Position numbers and translations under genes: made by a program. Below, piece after piece: positions 6,317 through 13,319 of a DNA stretch of 22,377 nt; the first letter of the stretch is position 1, and the number at the start of each line of letters is the position of its first letter. The DNA is taken from positions 1-22,377 of the forward strand of contig JAHIEM010000112.1 of NCBI GenBank assembly GCA_018901625.1, given 5' to 3'. This DNA comes from Nanobdellota archaeon. Its GTDB lineage: Archaea > Nanobdellota > Nanobdellia > Pacearchaeales > GW2011-AR1. The notes under the pieces are model-generated. The model was not told the DNA's origin, did no database searches, and worked only from the letters and a program-made list of their open reading frames with translations.

Positions 6317-7801
6317 CTATTTAACTATCTTATTCAAAATCTCCATAACCTCTTTCCCAGAAACTCTGCCTTTAAACCTAGCCATTGCAAGCCCCATATA
6401 AGCATTTGCAGTTAACCCTGGCTTCTCTCTCACAAGTTTTATTATCTCATCCTCAAGATTATCAATACTCTCTAATTTCAAGACAGAATTAATATCCTTT
6501 CCGCCAGCTATCTCTGCCATAACACTCTTAGCTCTGGACTCATCTATCTTCTTGTCTCTGACTAGAACAAGTATGCTCTCCAGAACATCCAGAGTTAATC
6601 TCTTGCCAATATCTTTTTCAGAAATCTTTTCCCTGCTGCAAATCTCGCGCTTCCACAAAACAAGCATTTTAGCAATAAGATTAGGATTATTGTAAACCCC
6701 TAACAGCTCTTTATAATCAGGAACTTTATTCTCATCTAAGATTAGTTTAACAAGCTCCTCACTTAAACCCTCTGCACTTAATTCAGCTTTGATTTCGTGT
6801 TTCATTCTAGGCAGACTGGATTTTGCTTCATTTATCAAACCTCGAGGGATATGCAAAAGAGGCAAGTCAGTTTCAGGATACATCCTCGCAGCTCCTGGCA
6901 TGGGTCTTAAAAAACTAGTTGTCCCATCAGGATTAGACCTTCTCACCTCCTTCTTACACGAATTATCTTTTAAGCATTTCTTCTGCCTCTCAACCTCTTT
7001 TTCAACAGTGAGATTCATAATTTTTGGGTCCTGAAAACCCTTAATTTCCACCCTCTCGCTCTCATCCCCATTACAATTAATAGAAATATTCAAATCCTGC
7101 CTTATAGTTCCTATCCCCCTCCTCACCTTGCAAACCCTAAGAATCTCTCCTATCTTCAAAGCGCATTCTTTAATCTGTTCAGCAGAATGCATAATCCCTG
7201 TCACAATCTCAACAAGAGGGATTCCAAGCCTGTCAAGTTTGTAACTAACAGAATTCTCAAGCTCAGGGTCAGATTCTTCTTGTGAACTAGCAGGTCTGGC
7301 AGAATCTTCTTCTAAAAAAACATAATCAATCGCAACCTTTCCAAAACTAGTGTCTAAAAACCCGCCCCTGGCAAGAAGCACTGTTCTCTGAAATCCAGAA
7401 GTATTTGAACCATTAATAACAATCTTCCTCATTATCTGAGAGTCTTGCAAAACCTCGCAGTTAAGAAGAAGAGAAATCTGAACTGCAATCTTCAAAGCCT
7501 CCTGATTTATCTCGTAAGGCGGCTCTTCATCAAGTTCAACTAAGCAGGTGTTATCATAATACCCCTGATAAACAAACTTCTTGTCTTTACTCGCCTCAAA
7601 CATCACAGCCTCATCAACCTCTCCACCCTCCCCAGCAATAATATGCAATTTTCTCTCAACTTCATAATCAGGCTTGTCTTTTCTTAGTATTCCCGGACAA
7701 TTACAAAACAGCTTGTGGCTGTCTAACTGTTGGTGAATTTCAAGCCCTGATTTTAAAATAAACTCTTGTTTCCCAGCTTCCTGCATCTTATCCTTCTTCA
7801 T
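6317..7801 (-). CDS. gatE: GatB/GatE-family amidotransferase subunit, GatE-like but without the GAD insert
   Basis: This subunit activates the carboxylate of mischarged aminoacyl-tRNA with ATP and amidates it. The N-terminal cradle domain is of GatE type: GLEIHQQLDSHKLFCNCP, then VAGE-like AGEGGEVDEA, CLVELDEEPP and KIVINGSNTSGFQRT. GatB instead has a CPVC zinc site and GLPG here, which I do not see. Archaeal GatE normally carries an AspRS-like GAD domain of over 100 residues in the middle. Here VEIKGFQDP continues after roughly 50 residues into GTTSFLRPMPGAARMYPETD, so the insert is absent. The C-terminus is the helical/YqeY-like tail that contacts the tRNA elbow. The start at 7801 (494 residues) lies 25 nt from a TATA element; an in-frame ATG at 7819 falls only a few bases from it. 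No gatD is in the window; gatA and gatC are. Confidence 0.85.
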   Translation of the reverse strand: MKKDKMQEAGKQEFILKSGLEIHQQLDSHKLFCNCPGILRKDKPDYEVERKLHIIAGEGGEVDEAVMFEASKDKKFVYQGYYDNTCLVELDEEPPYEINQEALKIAVQISLLLNCEVLQDSQIMRKIVINGSNTSGFQRTVLLARGGFLDTSFGKVAIDYVFLEEDSARPASSQEESDPELENSVSYKLDRLGIPLVEIVTGIMHSAEQIKECALKIGEILRVCKVRRGIGTIRQDLNISINCNGDESERVEIKGFQDPKIMNLTVEKEVERQKKCLKDNSCKKEVRRSNPDGTTSFLRPMPGAARMYPETDLPLLHIPRGLINEAKSSLPRMKHEIKAELSAEGLSEELVKLILDENKVPDYKELLGVYNNPNLIAKMLVLWKREICSREKISEKDIGKRLTLDVLESILVLVRDKKIDESRAKSVMAEIAGGKDINSVLKLESIDNLEDEIIKLVREKPGLTANAYMGLAMARFKGRVSGKEVMEILNKIVK

Positions 7802-7820
7802 TCCAAAAACAAAGAACATA

Positions 7821-7855
7821 GATATATAAAATTATGCAAGAAAACCTTTAAAAAG
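7821..7855. promoter_or_regulatory. Divergent promoter region, gatE-like gene and Yip1 gene
   Basis: Minus-strand TTTATATATC (7821-7830) is centred 25 nt from the ATG at 7801. Plus-strand TTTAAAAAG (7847-7855) would start a short leader for the gene at 7890, which also has GAGG about 5 nt before its ATG. Confidence 0.5.
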
Positions 7856-7889
7856 ACAAAAATCATGTAAAATCATAAAAAGAGGCAAA

Positions 7890-8558
7890 ATGACATACCT
7901 ATCTGAACTAAAAAAATTGTTTTTCCATCCTAAACAGTTTTTCAGCAGTGTAGATAAAGATAAGGATTATTCTAAAATAATGTTTTTCTATGTAAAAATT
8001 GCAATTATTTCTGCAATACTCAGCATAATTGTTTCTCTCATTGTTCTCATAATCCAGAACAATCTAACACTTCTAGATTCTATCAGCCTCGTAATCAATG
8101 CAGCAATAGGAATCGGCATGGCTTTTCTAATTCCATTCATAATAGCAGCACTAGTTCACCTCGGAGTTTTAATATTCAGGGGCAGGCAGGGATATTATAA
8201 TACCTACAAGCCAATTACATACTCATTAGTTATCGCAGCTGTTTATGGAGTGATATTAACAGCAATCTCTGCAATTCTAAGCATGCTAACTCCCATAAGC
8301 CAAGTAGACATGACAGACCCAACACTCCTGCTCCAGAACAAAAACATACTAATTTCTATAGCAATCACTCTCACAATACTCACGCTGTCATTCATACACT
8401 CTCTTGTAGTCCAGGTAATTGGTGTCTCAAAATTTCAGAAAATGTCCAAGATACGCGCCTTCTTCTCAATAATACTTATTCCAATAATAATAGCTATCTT
8501 AGTTCTCATCATAGGATCATACATCTTCTCAATACTATCTGCATCTGGTCTTCCTTAG
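7890..8558 (+). CDS. Yip1-domain integral membrane protein
   Basis: This 222-residue membrane protein has about five predicted membrane segments (roughly 33-55, 68-95, 110-133, 150-173 and 187-212) after a short cytoplasmic N-terminus (LKKLFFHPKQFFSSV). The N-terminal P-x-x-F-F pattern and the central G-x-x-G-Y-x-x-T-Y-K-x-x-x-Y segment are typical of prokaryotic Yip1-domain proteins. In eukaryotes this family acts in membrane traffic; in archaea the role is unknown. It is a single gene, divergent from the gatE-like gene and followed by the IS605-type element. Confidence 0.75.
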   Translation: MTYLSELKKLFFHPKQFFSSVDKDKDYSKIMFFYVKIAIISAILSIIVSLIVLIIQNNLTLLDSISLVINAAIGIGMAFLIPFIIAALVHLGVLIFRGRQGYYNTYKPITYSLVIAAVYGVILTAISAILSMLTPISQVDMTDPTLLLQNKNILISIAITLTILTLSFIHSLVVQVIGVSKFQKMSKIRAFFSIILIPIIIAILVLIIGSYIFSILSASGLP

Positions 8559-8617
8559 AATTTAATTTCTTTAAAATCAAAAAAACAAAGGATTTACAAA
8601 CAACTTCTTGTGAACTA

Positions 8618-8650
8618 CCACAACCTAACATTTTCATGTTGAGGTTGTGG
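8618..8650. repeat. Right-end hairpin of the IS605-type element
   Basis: CCACAACCT and AGGTTGTGG form a 9-bp perfect stem, extended by AACA/TGTT with one bulged base around a 6-nt loop. It covers the tnpB stop codon and last codons. In this family the right end and the 3' end of the TnpB guide RNA (omega RNA) lie just past such a structure, so the guide would be read from the flanking sequence at about 8590-8612. Confidence 0.7.
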
Positions 8651-9791
8651 CTTCTGCCTTCATAGATGCTACTTGCTGAACTAATTGTCCAGTATTGGAA
8701 GCTTTCTCCAGCGAGGCAAGTTCCTTACCTCTAACCAAGATATTTATTGCAGAATTGTAATCTCTTGGAAGTTCTCCATTGCATTTCTCACAGCAAAATT
8801 GCCTTTGCCATAAGAATAGCTTTCTATTTCTATGCCCGCAGAAATTACAATCCCTCGTAGTGTAAGCAGGGTCTACATCTTGAACTACACAACCAGCGTT
8901 TTCAGCTTTGTAGTGTAGATACATAGAGAGTTTGCCCCAACTTGCATCTGCGATATTTTTAGCATTATAAGAAATTCCTATTAGATTCTTTATATTCAGT
9001 TTTTCAATGGCAATAAATTTATTTTCTCGAATAAGTTTTGTTGATAATTTATGTATAAAATCATCTCTTGCGTTTGCTATTCTTTCGTGAATCTTTGCAA
9101 CTCTAAATCTTGCTTTTATTCTGCTATTGCTTCTTTTCTCTTTCTTGGATAAAGATTGCTGTGCAGTCTTTAGTTCTTGGTGATAATTATCAAAATGTTT
9201 AGGATTTTCATAAACATTTCCTTCGCTATCATAAATATAATTTTCAATTCCAACATCAATTCCTATTTCTTTATCTCCACAAACTCTTTTGATAACAGCG
9301 TCAGTAGAAATGGAAGCATACCATCTTCCATTTGATTTTTTAACAGTAATATTCTTTATATTACCTTCAACTCGTCTATGAAGTTTGATTGGAATATCTC
9401 CAATCTTTGAAAGAAATAAAATTCCTTTCTTTGCTCTCAGATGAATTAACTCAAAACCGCTTTGATTATAAGTAAAAGTCTTGAACCAATTTTTTCCTTT
9501 GAATCGCAATCTTCCAACTTTCTTTCCGTGCTTTTTTAGTTTAACCAACGAAGATAGATTACCGAATAATCTTTGGTTTTCCATCTGCAAAACCTTAGAA
9601 TGAACATCATTCATTTCAGGATAACAAACTTTCAAATCAAGCAAATAGTTTTGGATTTCGTTCTTTGTATATCCTTCATCCAATTCTGCAAGAAGATAAT
9701 TGTAAGTCTGCCTGCAGATTTCTCTTGCTGTTTCTAACTTTTCCTGTTCTGCTTTTTTTGGATATAATCTGAATTTATATGTTATTGTCAT
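8634..9791 (-). CDS. tnpB: TnpB RNA-guided nuclease (IS605 family)
   Basis: This 385-residue protein is the ancestor-type of Cas12 nucleases. The N-terminal helix-turn-helix/WED region begins with YKFRLYPKKAEQEKL. The RuvC catalytic triad is complete: Asp179 in GIDVG, Glu263 in AIEKLNI and Asp344 in PRDYNSAINIL. The zinc finger Cys315-x2-Cys318 ... Cys334-x2-Cys337 is intact, preceded by DPAYTTRDC. Full length and intact residues suggest an active nuclease rather than a decayed copy. Its start overlaps the RHH gene by 17 nt in another frame, which implies coupled expression. It would be guided by an RNA overlapping the tnpB 3' end to cleave the donor or empty site, helping the element persist. 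Confidence 0.93.
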   Translation of the reverse strand: MTITYKFRLYPKKAEQEKLETAREICRQTYNYLLAELDEGYTKNEIQNYLLDLKVCYPEMNDVHSKVLQMENQRLFGNLSSLVKLKKHGKKVGRLRFKGKNWFKTFTYNQSGFELIHLRAKKGILFLSKIGDIPIKLHRRVEGNIKNITVKKSNGRWYASISTDAVIKRVCGDKEIGIDVGIENYIYDSEGNVYENPKHFDNYHQELKTAQQSLSKKEKRSNSRIKARFRVAKIHERIANARDDFIHKLSTKLIRENKFIAIEKLNIKNLIGISYNAKNIADASWGKLSMYLHYKAENAGCVVQDVDPAYTTRDCNFCGHRNRKLFLWQRQFCCEKCNGELPRDYNSAINILVRGKELASLEKASNTGQLVQQVASMKAEATTST

Positions 9792-9906
9792 GAGTTTTCA
9801 TAAGCCTATTTATTATTTCATCATAAGTTTCTCTTTTGGTTATTCTCAATTTCTTCATTTTTTCTAATGTTCTATGTTCTATTTGTATATTTGTTCTTTG
9901 TTTCAT
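9775..9906 (-). CDS. Small ribbon-helix-helix-like protein upstream of tnpB
   Basis: A 43-residue ORF, MKQRTNIQIEHRTLEKMKKL then RITKRETYDEIINRLM. It has the short beta strand plus two-helix pattern of small archaeal RHH/antitoxin-like proteins (I-x-I-x-x-x-T-L-E-x-L-x-x-x-x-x-x-x-x-E-T-Y-D-E-I-I-x-R-L). Such genes often precede tnpB in archaea. DNA binding and autorepression are inferred. The start is supported by a TATA element (tttatata at 9928-9935) centred 26 nt upstream. The gene ends 17 nt inside the tnpB coding region. Confidence 0.7.
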   Translation of the reverse strand: MKQRTNIQIEHRTLEKMKKLRITKRETYDEIINRLMKTHDNNI

Positions 9907-9953
9907 ACACAATAGATACACAATACCTTTATATACTTTTCTATGCCAATTCA

Positions 9954-9984
9954 TCCATACCCTAACTGATATTCAGGACATGGA
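9954..9984. repeat. Imperfect palindrome, candidate left end of the IS605-type element
   Basis: Minus strand TCCATGTCCTGA pairs with TTAGGGTATGGA (12 positions, three of them G-T wobbles) around a 7-nt loop. It lies 17 nt beyond the spoIIM-like stop, so a 3'-end role for that gene is an alternative to a transposon end. Confidence 0.45.
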
Positions 9985-10000
9985 CTTCCTGGCAACGAGG

Positions 10001-10858
10001 TTAAAATAACACCGGAGTAACATAAACCTCAATAACTGCAGCCAGCAAGAGTATGACTACTGCGATTATAACTAAGTTAAGTGAGTCTTGCAAGATATTC
10101 CAAAATCTCTCTTTATGAGTATCATGTTTAGTTATAGCCATGCCGAGTATTCCCCCTGCGAGAAATGCTACAAAATAAGCAATTATTTCTGGAATACCGT
10201 GAATCATGTATCTTGAGATTCCAAGAGGCAAATTCGCAACATCATTTCTTGAAAAAATTCCCACAGCAGCTGCAATAACACTAGCATTCCACGCAAGAAC
10301 AAAGATAGCCCCTGCCCCAAAAATAAGCGAGAAAACAATTGTAAATATCAAAACATAGACATTATTGACAAATATCATAAGAAACTTATCAGTAGAGGTA
10401 ACCAATCCAGTAGCTTTGCCAGCAGATTTGACTCCGTGCTCCTGGACACAAGCATCAAAGTTATTTGGCTTGTTTATTGAACAGTAAGTTTCTATCTGGG
10501 CTTTAAAGTTAGTGCTAGAGCCGAGCATTATGTACCAGAACGAAAACGCAACTATAAACCCTATGAATAACCACATCAGAGCAAAAATTGCCTTGCTGTG
10601 CTCTTTTAACAATCTTGTTGCTCCTTCCTGCCTGATATCTTCATCTTCCTCATTTCTTATCAAAAAATACATGAAGGGAGTGCAAAACATTACAGTAAAA
10701 GTTACAACCAAGATTCCAGAGTATTTTGACAGAACAGCATCCTGGCTGAAAATCCACTGAACAAGAAGAATTGCCAGACTGGCGTAAAATATTCCTACAA
10801 AAAACATCTCCCAAGGAGCTCTCTTTGCCTTTCTCGGGCTTAAAATCATCTCAAACAT
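10001..10858 (-). CDS. SpoIIM/DUF95-family membrane protein
   Basis: This 285-residue membrane protein has about six predicted segments. The C-terminal half contains the family signature around residues 215-240 (SRYMIHGIPEIIAYFVAFLA then GGILG), equivalent to the PHGxxE-x(5)-A-x-GxxLG motif of SpoIIM-related proteins. The archaeal members are widespread and of unknown function; the sporulation name reflects only homology. A loop of about 45 residues with two Cys (CSINKPNNFDACVQE) lies between two membrane segments and may be external, perhaps disulfide-linked. The ATG at 10858 lies 26 nt from a TATA-like element, so it is probably leaderless. Confidence 0.8.
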   Translation of the reverse strand: MFEMILSPRKAKRAPWEMFFVGIFYASLAILLVQWIFSQDAVLSKYSGILVVTFTVMFCTPFMYFLIRNEEDEDIRQEGATRLLKEHSKAIFALMWLFIGFIVAFSFWYIMLGSSTNFKAQIETYCSINKPNNFDACVQEHGVKSAGKATGLVTSTDKFLMIFVNNVYVLIFTIVFSLIFGAGAIFVLAWNASVIAAAVGIFSRNDVANLPLGISRYMIHGIPEIIAYFVAFLAGGILGMAITKHDTHKERFWNILQDSLNLVIIAVVILLLAAVIEVYVTPVLF

Positions 10859-10986
10859 GAGGATTTTAAGGATATTGTATTTTTAAATGTTCTTTTATAA
10901 TATTTGATTAATTAAATTATCTCACAGGCTGATAACTAATCAAGTTGATAGCAAATCTTTTTATATTCACAATAACTGATCCCATC

Positions 10987-11799
10987 ATGAACAATAAAAA
11001 GAGGTTCAGCAAGATAGTTCAGGATATAAAAGATATTAAGATTCAGGGCGCTAGAAATATTGCAAAAGCAGCATTATATGCTTATTCTTTAAGTCCTACA
11101 AAAGAATCAATGAGCAGTCTGGTTCATGCAAGACCCACAGAACCAATGCTAGTTAACACTCTTCATAAGTTCGAGAAATTCGGATACAAAAAGACACTAG
11201 AGCATTTTCAATCTGCTCAGGATAAAATCAACAAATTTGTATTAAGAACTATCAGAAATAACTCAGTCATCTTTACTCACTGCCATTCTTCTGCTGTTGT
11301 TAACTCTCTTGTTTATGCGAAAAAACACAGAAAGAGATTTGAAGTTTACAACACAGAAACAAGGCCGTTATTCCAGGGAAGAAAAACCGCTTCAGAACTC
11401 AAGAAAGCAGGAATTAAAATAACTACTTTTATAGATTCAGCAATAGACATTGCTTTGGAAAGTAAACAAAACAGCAGGAAAGTTAGCATGATTCTTCTGG
11501 GCGCAGATGCAGTTCTTAAATCTGGAGTAATTAACAAGGTGGGGAGCGGGATGATTGCAGAACTCGCATCACTGCATAAAATCCCATTATATATAGTTGC
11601 AGATTCGTGGAAATATTCTAGCCATTATGTTCCAATTGAAGAAAGAGATTTTCGCGAAGTCTGGTCACGCGTGCCTAAAAATATTAAAATACGAAATCCT
11701 GCCTTTGAGAAAATACAAGCAAGATACATTAAAGCAGTAATCAGTGAACTCGGAATTCTGTCCCACTCTGAATTCATAAAAAAAGCCAAGAAAAACTAG
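10987..11799 (+). CDS. Ribose-1,5-bisphosphate isomerase / eIF2B-alpha-like protein
   Basis: This 270-residue protein belongs to the eIF2B-related isomerase superfamily. Motifs match archaeal ribose-1,5-bisphosphate isomerase: THCHSS (Cys99), NTETRPLFQGRKTASELKKA, IDSAI and LGADAV-x(3)-GVINKVGS (Asp174). Cys99 and Asp174 correspond to the catalytic Cys133 and Asp202 I recall for the Thermococcus enzyme. That enzyme acts in AMP degradation, between AMP phosphorylase and type III RuBisCO. The protein is about 50 residues shorter at the N-terminus than that enzyme, and no RuBisCO or AMP phosphorylase gene is in the window. A regulatory eIF2B-like role therefore remains possible. I chose the ATG at 10987 because TTTTTATATT is centred 25 nt upstream; a start at 10945 would lie before that promoter. 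Confidence 0.75.
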   Translation: MNNKKRFSKIVQDIKDIKIQGARNIAKAALYAYSLSPTKESMSSLVHARPTEPMLVNTLHKFEKFGYKKTLEHFQSAQDKINKFVLRTIRNNSVIFTHCHSSAVVNSLVYAKKHRKRFEVYNTETRPLFQGRKTASELKKAGIKITTFIDSAIDIALESKQNSRKVSMILLGADAVLKSGVINKVGSGMIAELASLHKIPLYIVADSWKYSSHYVPIEERDFREVWSRVPKNIKIRNPAFEKIQARYIKAVISELGILSHSEFIKKAKKN

Positions 11800-12191
11800 T
11801 TTTCTTTCTCAGCTTTCTGCGCCTCTTCTAATAACTCGTAAAGCTTAAGATTAATCTCTTCCACTCCATTCATTAATTCAGACTTCATTGCCTCTAAACC
11901 CTCTAATTGATTGTCAAGTATCTCAATAGCTTCCTTGAATGTTTTTCTCACAAGAACCTTTCTTCCCACATTGACAAAAACCTTGTCATCATTAACTTTT
12001 GTATTCAAAAATACGCCTCTTCCAAGTGCAGAAAGAATTTCCTTTCCCCTGCTGCTCTCAAGTCTCTCGAGACTCATCCTAAGCTGCATCATTTCCTCTA
12101 TCTGCCTGTCTGTCTCGCCTATCTGCTGTCTTCTCTCCTCTGCTCTCTGCTCGAGCATCTGCAGCTTTAGTATTAATTCTTCTCGCGCCAT
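11796..12191 (-). CDS. pfdA: Prefoldin subunit alpha
   Basis: Prefoldin is a jellyfish-shaped chaperone hexamer (two alpha, four beta) that captures unfolded proteins and passes them to the thermosome. This 131-residue protein has an N-terminal coiled coil (residues 1-50), a central beta-hairpin region (ILSALGRGVFLNTKVNDDKV then FVNVGRKVLVRKT) and a C-terminal coiled coil with an acidic/lysine tail. That is the alpha-class layout. It starts 25 nt from a TATA-like element and converges on the isomerase gene with a 4-bp overlap of their ends. The beta subunit is not in this window. Confidence 0.88.
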   Translation of the reverse strand: MAREELILKLQMLEQRAEERRQQIGETDRQIEEMMQLRMSLERLESSRGKEILSALGRGVFLNTKVNDDKVFVNVGRKVLVRKTFKEAIEILDNQLEGLEAMKSELMNGVEEINLKLYELLEEAQKAEKEN

Positions 12192-12312
12192 TCTTTTTTG
12201 CAGTTTAGAGGGTATTTAATTATATCTATCTTCAGGATTTTTTAAGATGAGTTTTTGATTATATCTATTCAAGAGCAATTTTATTTAAATATCTTCCAAA
12301 TCTAGCAGATAA

Positions 12313-12747
12313 ATGGAGCAAAAGAGGAGGATTATTCTCGAGAAACACCCCCTCATTTCTTGGATCATGGTATCTATATTAGCATTACTCATCTTCATCA
12401 TTTCTTCTCTAAGTCTAAAAGGCGGAACAGGCACAAGCTTCCTGTCAATATTCTATCACTTTATTGTCTTCTTCTGGCTCTCTTTTTTTCTCGCAATATC
12501 TTTCACAAAAGGAAAAAGAGTAATTTTAATTATCCCCTCACTATTTATCTCATTATTTTACGCGCTCTCAGATGAGTTTCATCAGTTATTTGTTCCATAC
12601 AGGGCATGCTCTTTTTCTGATTTTTTAATTGATTCTGCAGGCATACTTCTTGCAAGTCTAGTTTACCTCATCACGATTAAGATACGAAAAAATAAAATCA
12701 CATCTTCAGAACTTTTCTCAGAATCATGCTGGCAGCCAGGGCAGTAA
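12313..12747 (+). CDS. VanZ-like membrane protein
   Basis: This 144-residue protein has four predicted membrane segments (about 14-33, 43-64, 70-86 and 104-122). The VanZ signature YALSDEFHQLFVPYRACSFS then DFLIDSAG is very clear, with the D-E-x-x-Q and D-x-x-x-D-x-x-G motifs. VanZ-family proteins are common in bacteria; VanZ raises teicoplanin resistance by an unknown route, and the general function of the family is not settled. Its presence in an archaeon suggests transfer from bacteria. It probably is leaderless (TATA-like 12284-12291). Its 3' end overlaps the convergent DUF106 gene by 50 bp, so the last ~17 residues (ITSSELFSESCWQPGQ) are shared DNA. Confidence 0.85.
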   Translation: MEQKRRIILEKHPLISWIMVSILALLIFIISSLSLKGGTGTSFLSIFYHFIVFFWLSFFLAISFTKGKRVILIIPSLFISLFYALSDEFHQLFVPYRACSFSDFLIDSAGILLASLVYLITIKIRKNKITSSELFSESCWQPGQ

Positions 12748-13096
12748 TCAGATAATACCAGAACCAACCCCCTGCTATTGAAGTAGTTGCAAAAACATTT
12801 CTAATAAAACCGAATAAGATTATAAAAGGTATAAAAGTTATTAGCATTGGCTTAAATCCTGCTTTCATCTGCTCCATAGAGCACGCCATCAACTCTTTCT
12901 GAATCTCCATCATCTTTGCCGAGTTGCCTTTGTGCTTTTTCATAAGCTCCTTGCACGCGCTCTGCTTATTCTTCAAATCTTTCATCTTTTCCTGGTTAGT
13001 CAGCAGCTTAGTTATCATCATAGAAACAAGAGTCACAGCTATTGCAATCAGAATAATGCTTACCTTTGGATTTGCCTGAATTAGTTCAACTATCAT
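12698..13096 (-). CDS. DUF106 / EMC3-TMCO1-like membrane insertase
   Basis: This 132-residue protein has three predicted membrane segments (about 10-31, 83-100 and 107-127) and a cytosolic coiled-coil region between the first two (NQEKMKDLKNKQSACKELMK and following). This is the archaeal DUF106 layout, related to YidC/Oxa1, EMC3 and TMCO1. It probably inserts membrane proteins beside the SecYE channel. Its closeness to secY fits, although two accessory genes and repeat blocks now lie between them. The long overlap of its 3' end with the VanZ-like gene is unusual. Confidence 0.82.
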   Translation of the reverse strand: MIVELIQANPKVSIILIAIAVTLVSMMITKLLTNQEKMKDLKNKQSACKELMKKHKGNSAKMMEIQKELMACSMEQMKAGFKPMLITFIPFIILFGFIRNVFATTSIAGGWFWYYLITALAASMILRKVLKM

Positions 13097-13169
13097 CTTC
13101 TTTTATAAAAACAATAGATAAAGAGTGTTTAAAAATGTGATGATTTCTCTGGCTCGGTAAAATGACCCC

Positions 13170-13223
13170 AAAAACTTTTTACCTTTGAATATATGATTTA
13201 AGATAGTAAAGTGAAAAGTTTTT
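13170..13223. repeat. 54-bp hairpin element, copy X
   Basis: The arms aaaaactttttacctttg... and ...aaagtgaaaagttttt form a long imperfect stem. The 54 bp match the reverse complement of copy Y (14965-15018) at about 51 of 54 positions. The bases just outside (cccc on the left, ccacgag on the right) are in the same orientation in both copies, so the core is flipped relative to its flanks. It lies about 75 bp upstream of the DUF106 gene. Confidence 0.85.
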
Positions 13224-13239
13224 CCACGAGAAGTTAACA

Positions 13240-13287
13240 TCAAAAACCTCTGGTTTTTGAATGCTGTCAAGAATTAATAAATTCTTG
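13240..13287. repeat. Two short hairpins downstream of the 196-residue gene
   Basis: TCAAAAACC-TCT-GGTTTTTGA (13240-13260, 9-bp stem) and CAAGAATT-AATA-AATTCTTG (13268-13287, 8-bp stem) follow the stop at 13320 on the minus strand. They could form the 3' end of that transcript. Confidence 0.6.
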
Positions 13288-13319
13288 AAGTCCTAAGGAT
13301 TAAGATAGCAACATCTTCG

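Larger units (their letters stand above)
8605..9984 (-). mobile_element. IS200/IS605-type element (RHH gene plus tnpB, no tnpA)
   Basis: The element consists of a small ribbon-helix-helix-like gene overlapping tnpB, flanked by imperfect palindromes at 9954-9984 (left-end candidate) and 8618-8650 (right-end candidate). Such subterminal hairpins are what HUH transposases recognise in this family. No TnpA is encoded, so movement would need one in trans. The exact ends are estimates. It sits in the gap between the Yip1 and SpoIIM genes and disrupts neither. Confidence 0.65.

Noticed and set aside
12360..12575. Plus-strand ORF inside the VanZ-like gene
   Set aside because: Out-of-frame shadow with no family similarity; the VanZ frame carries the conserved motif.
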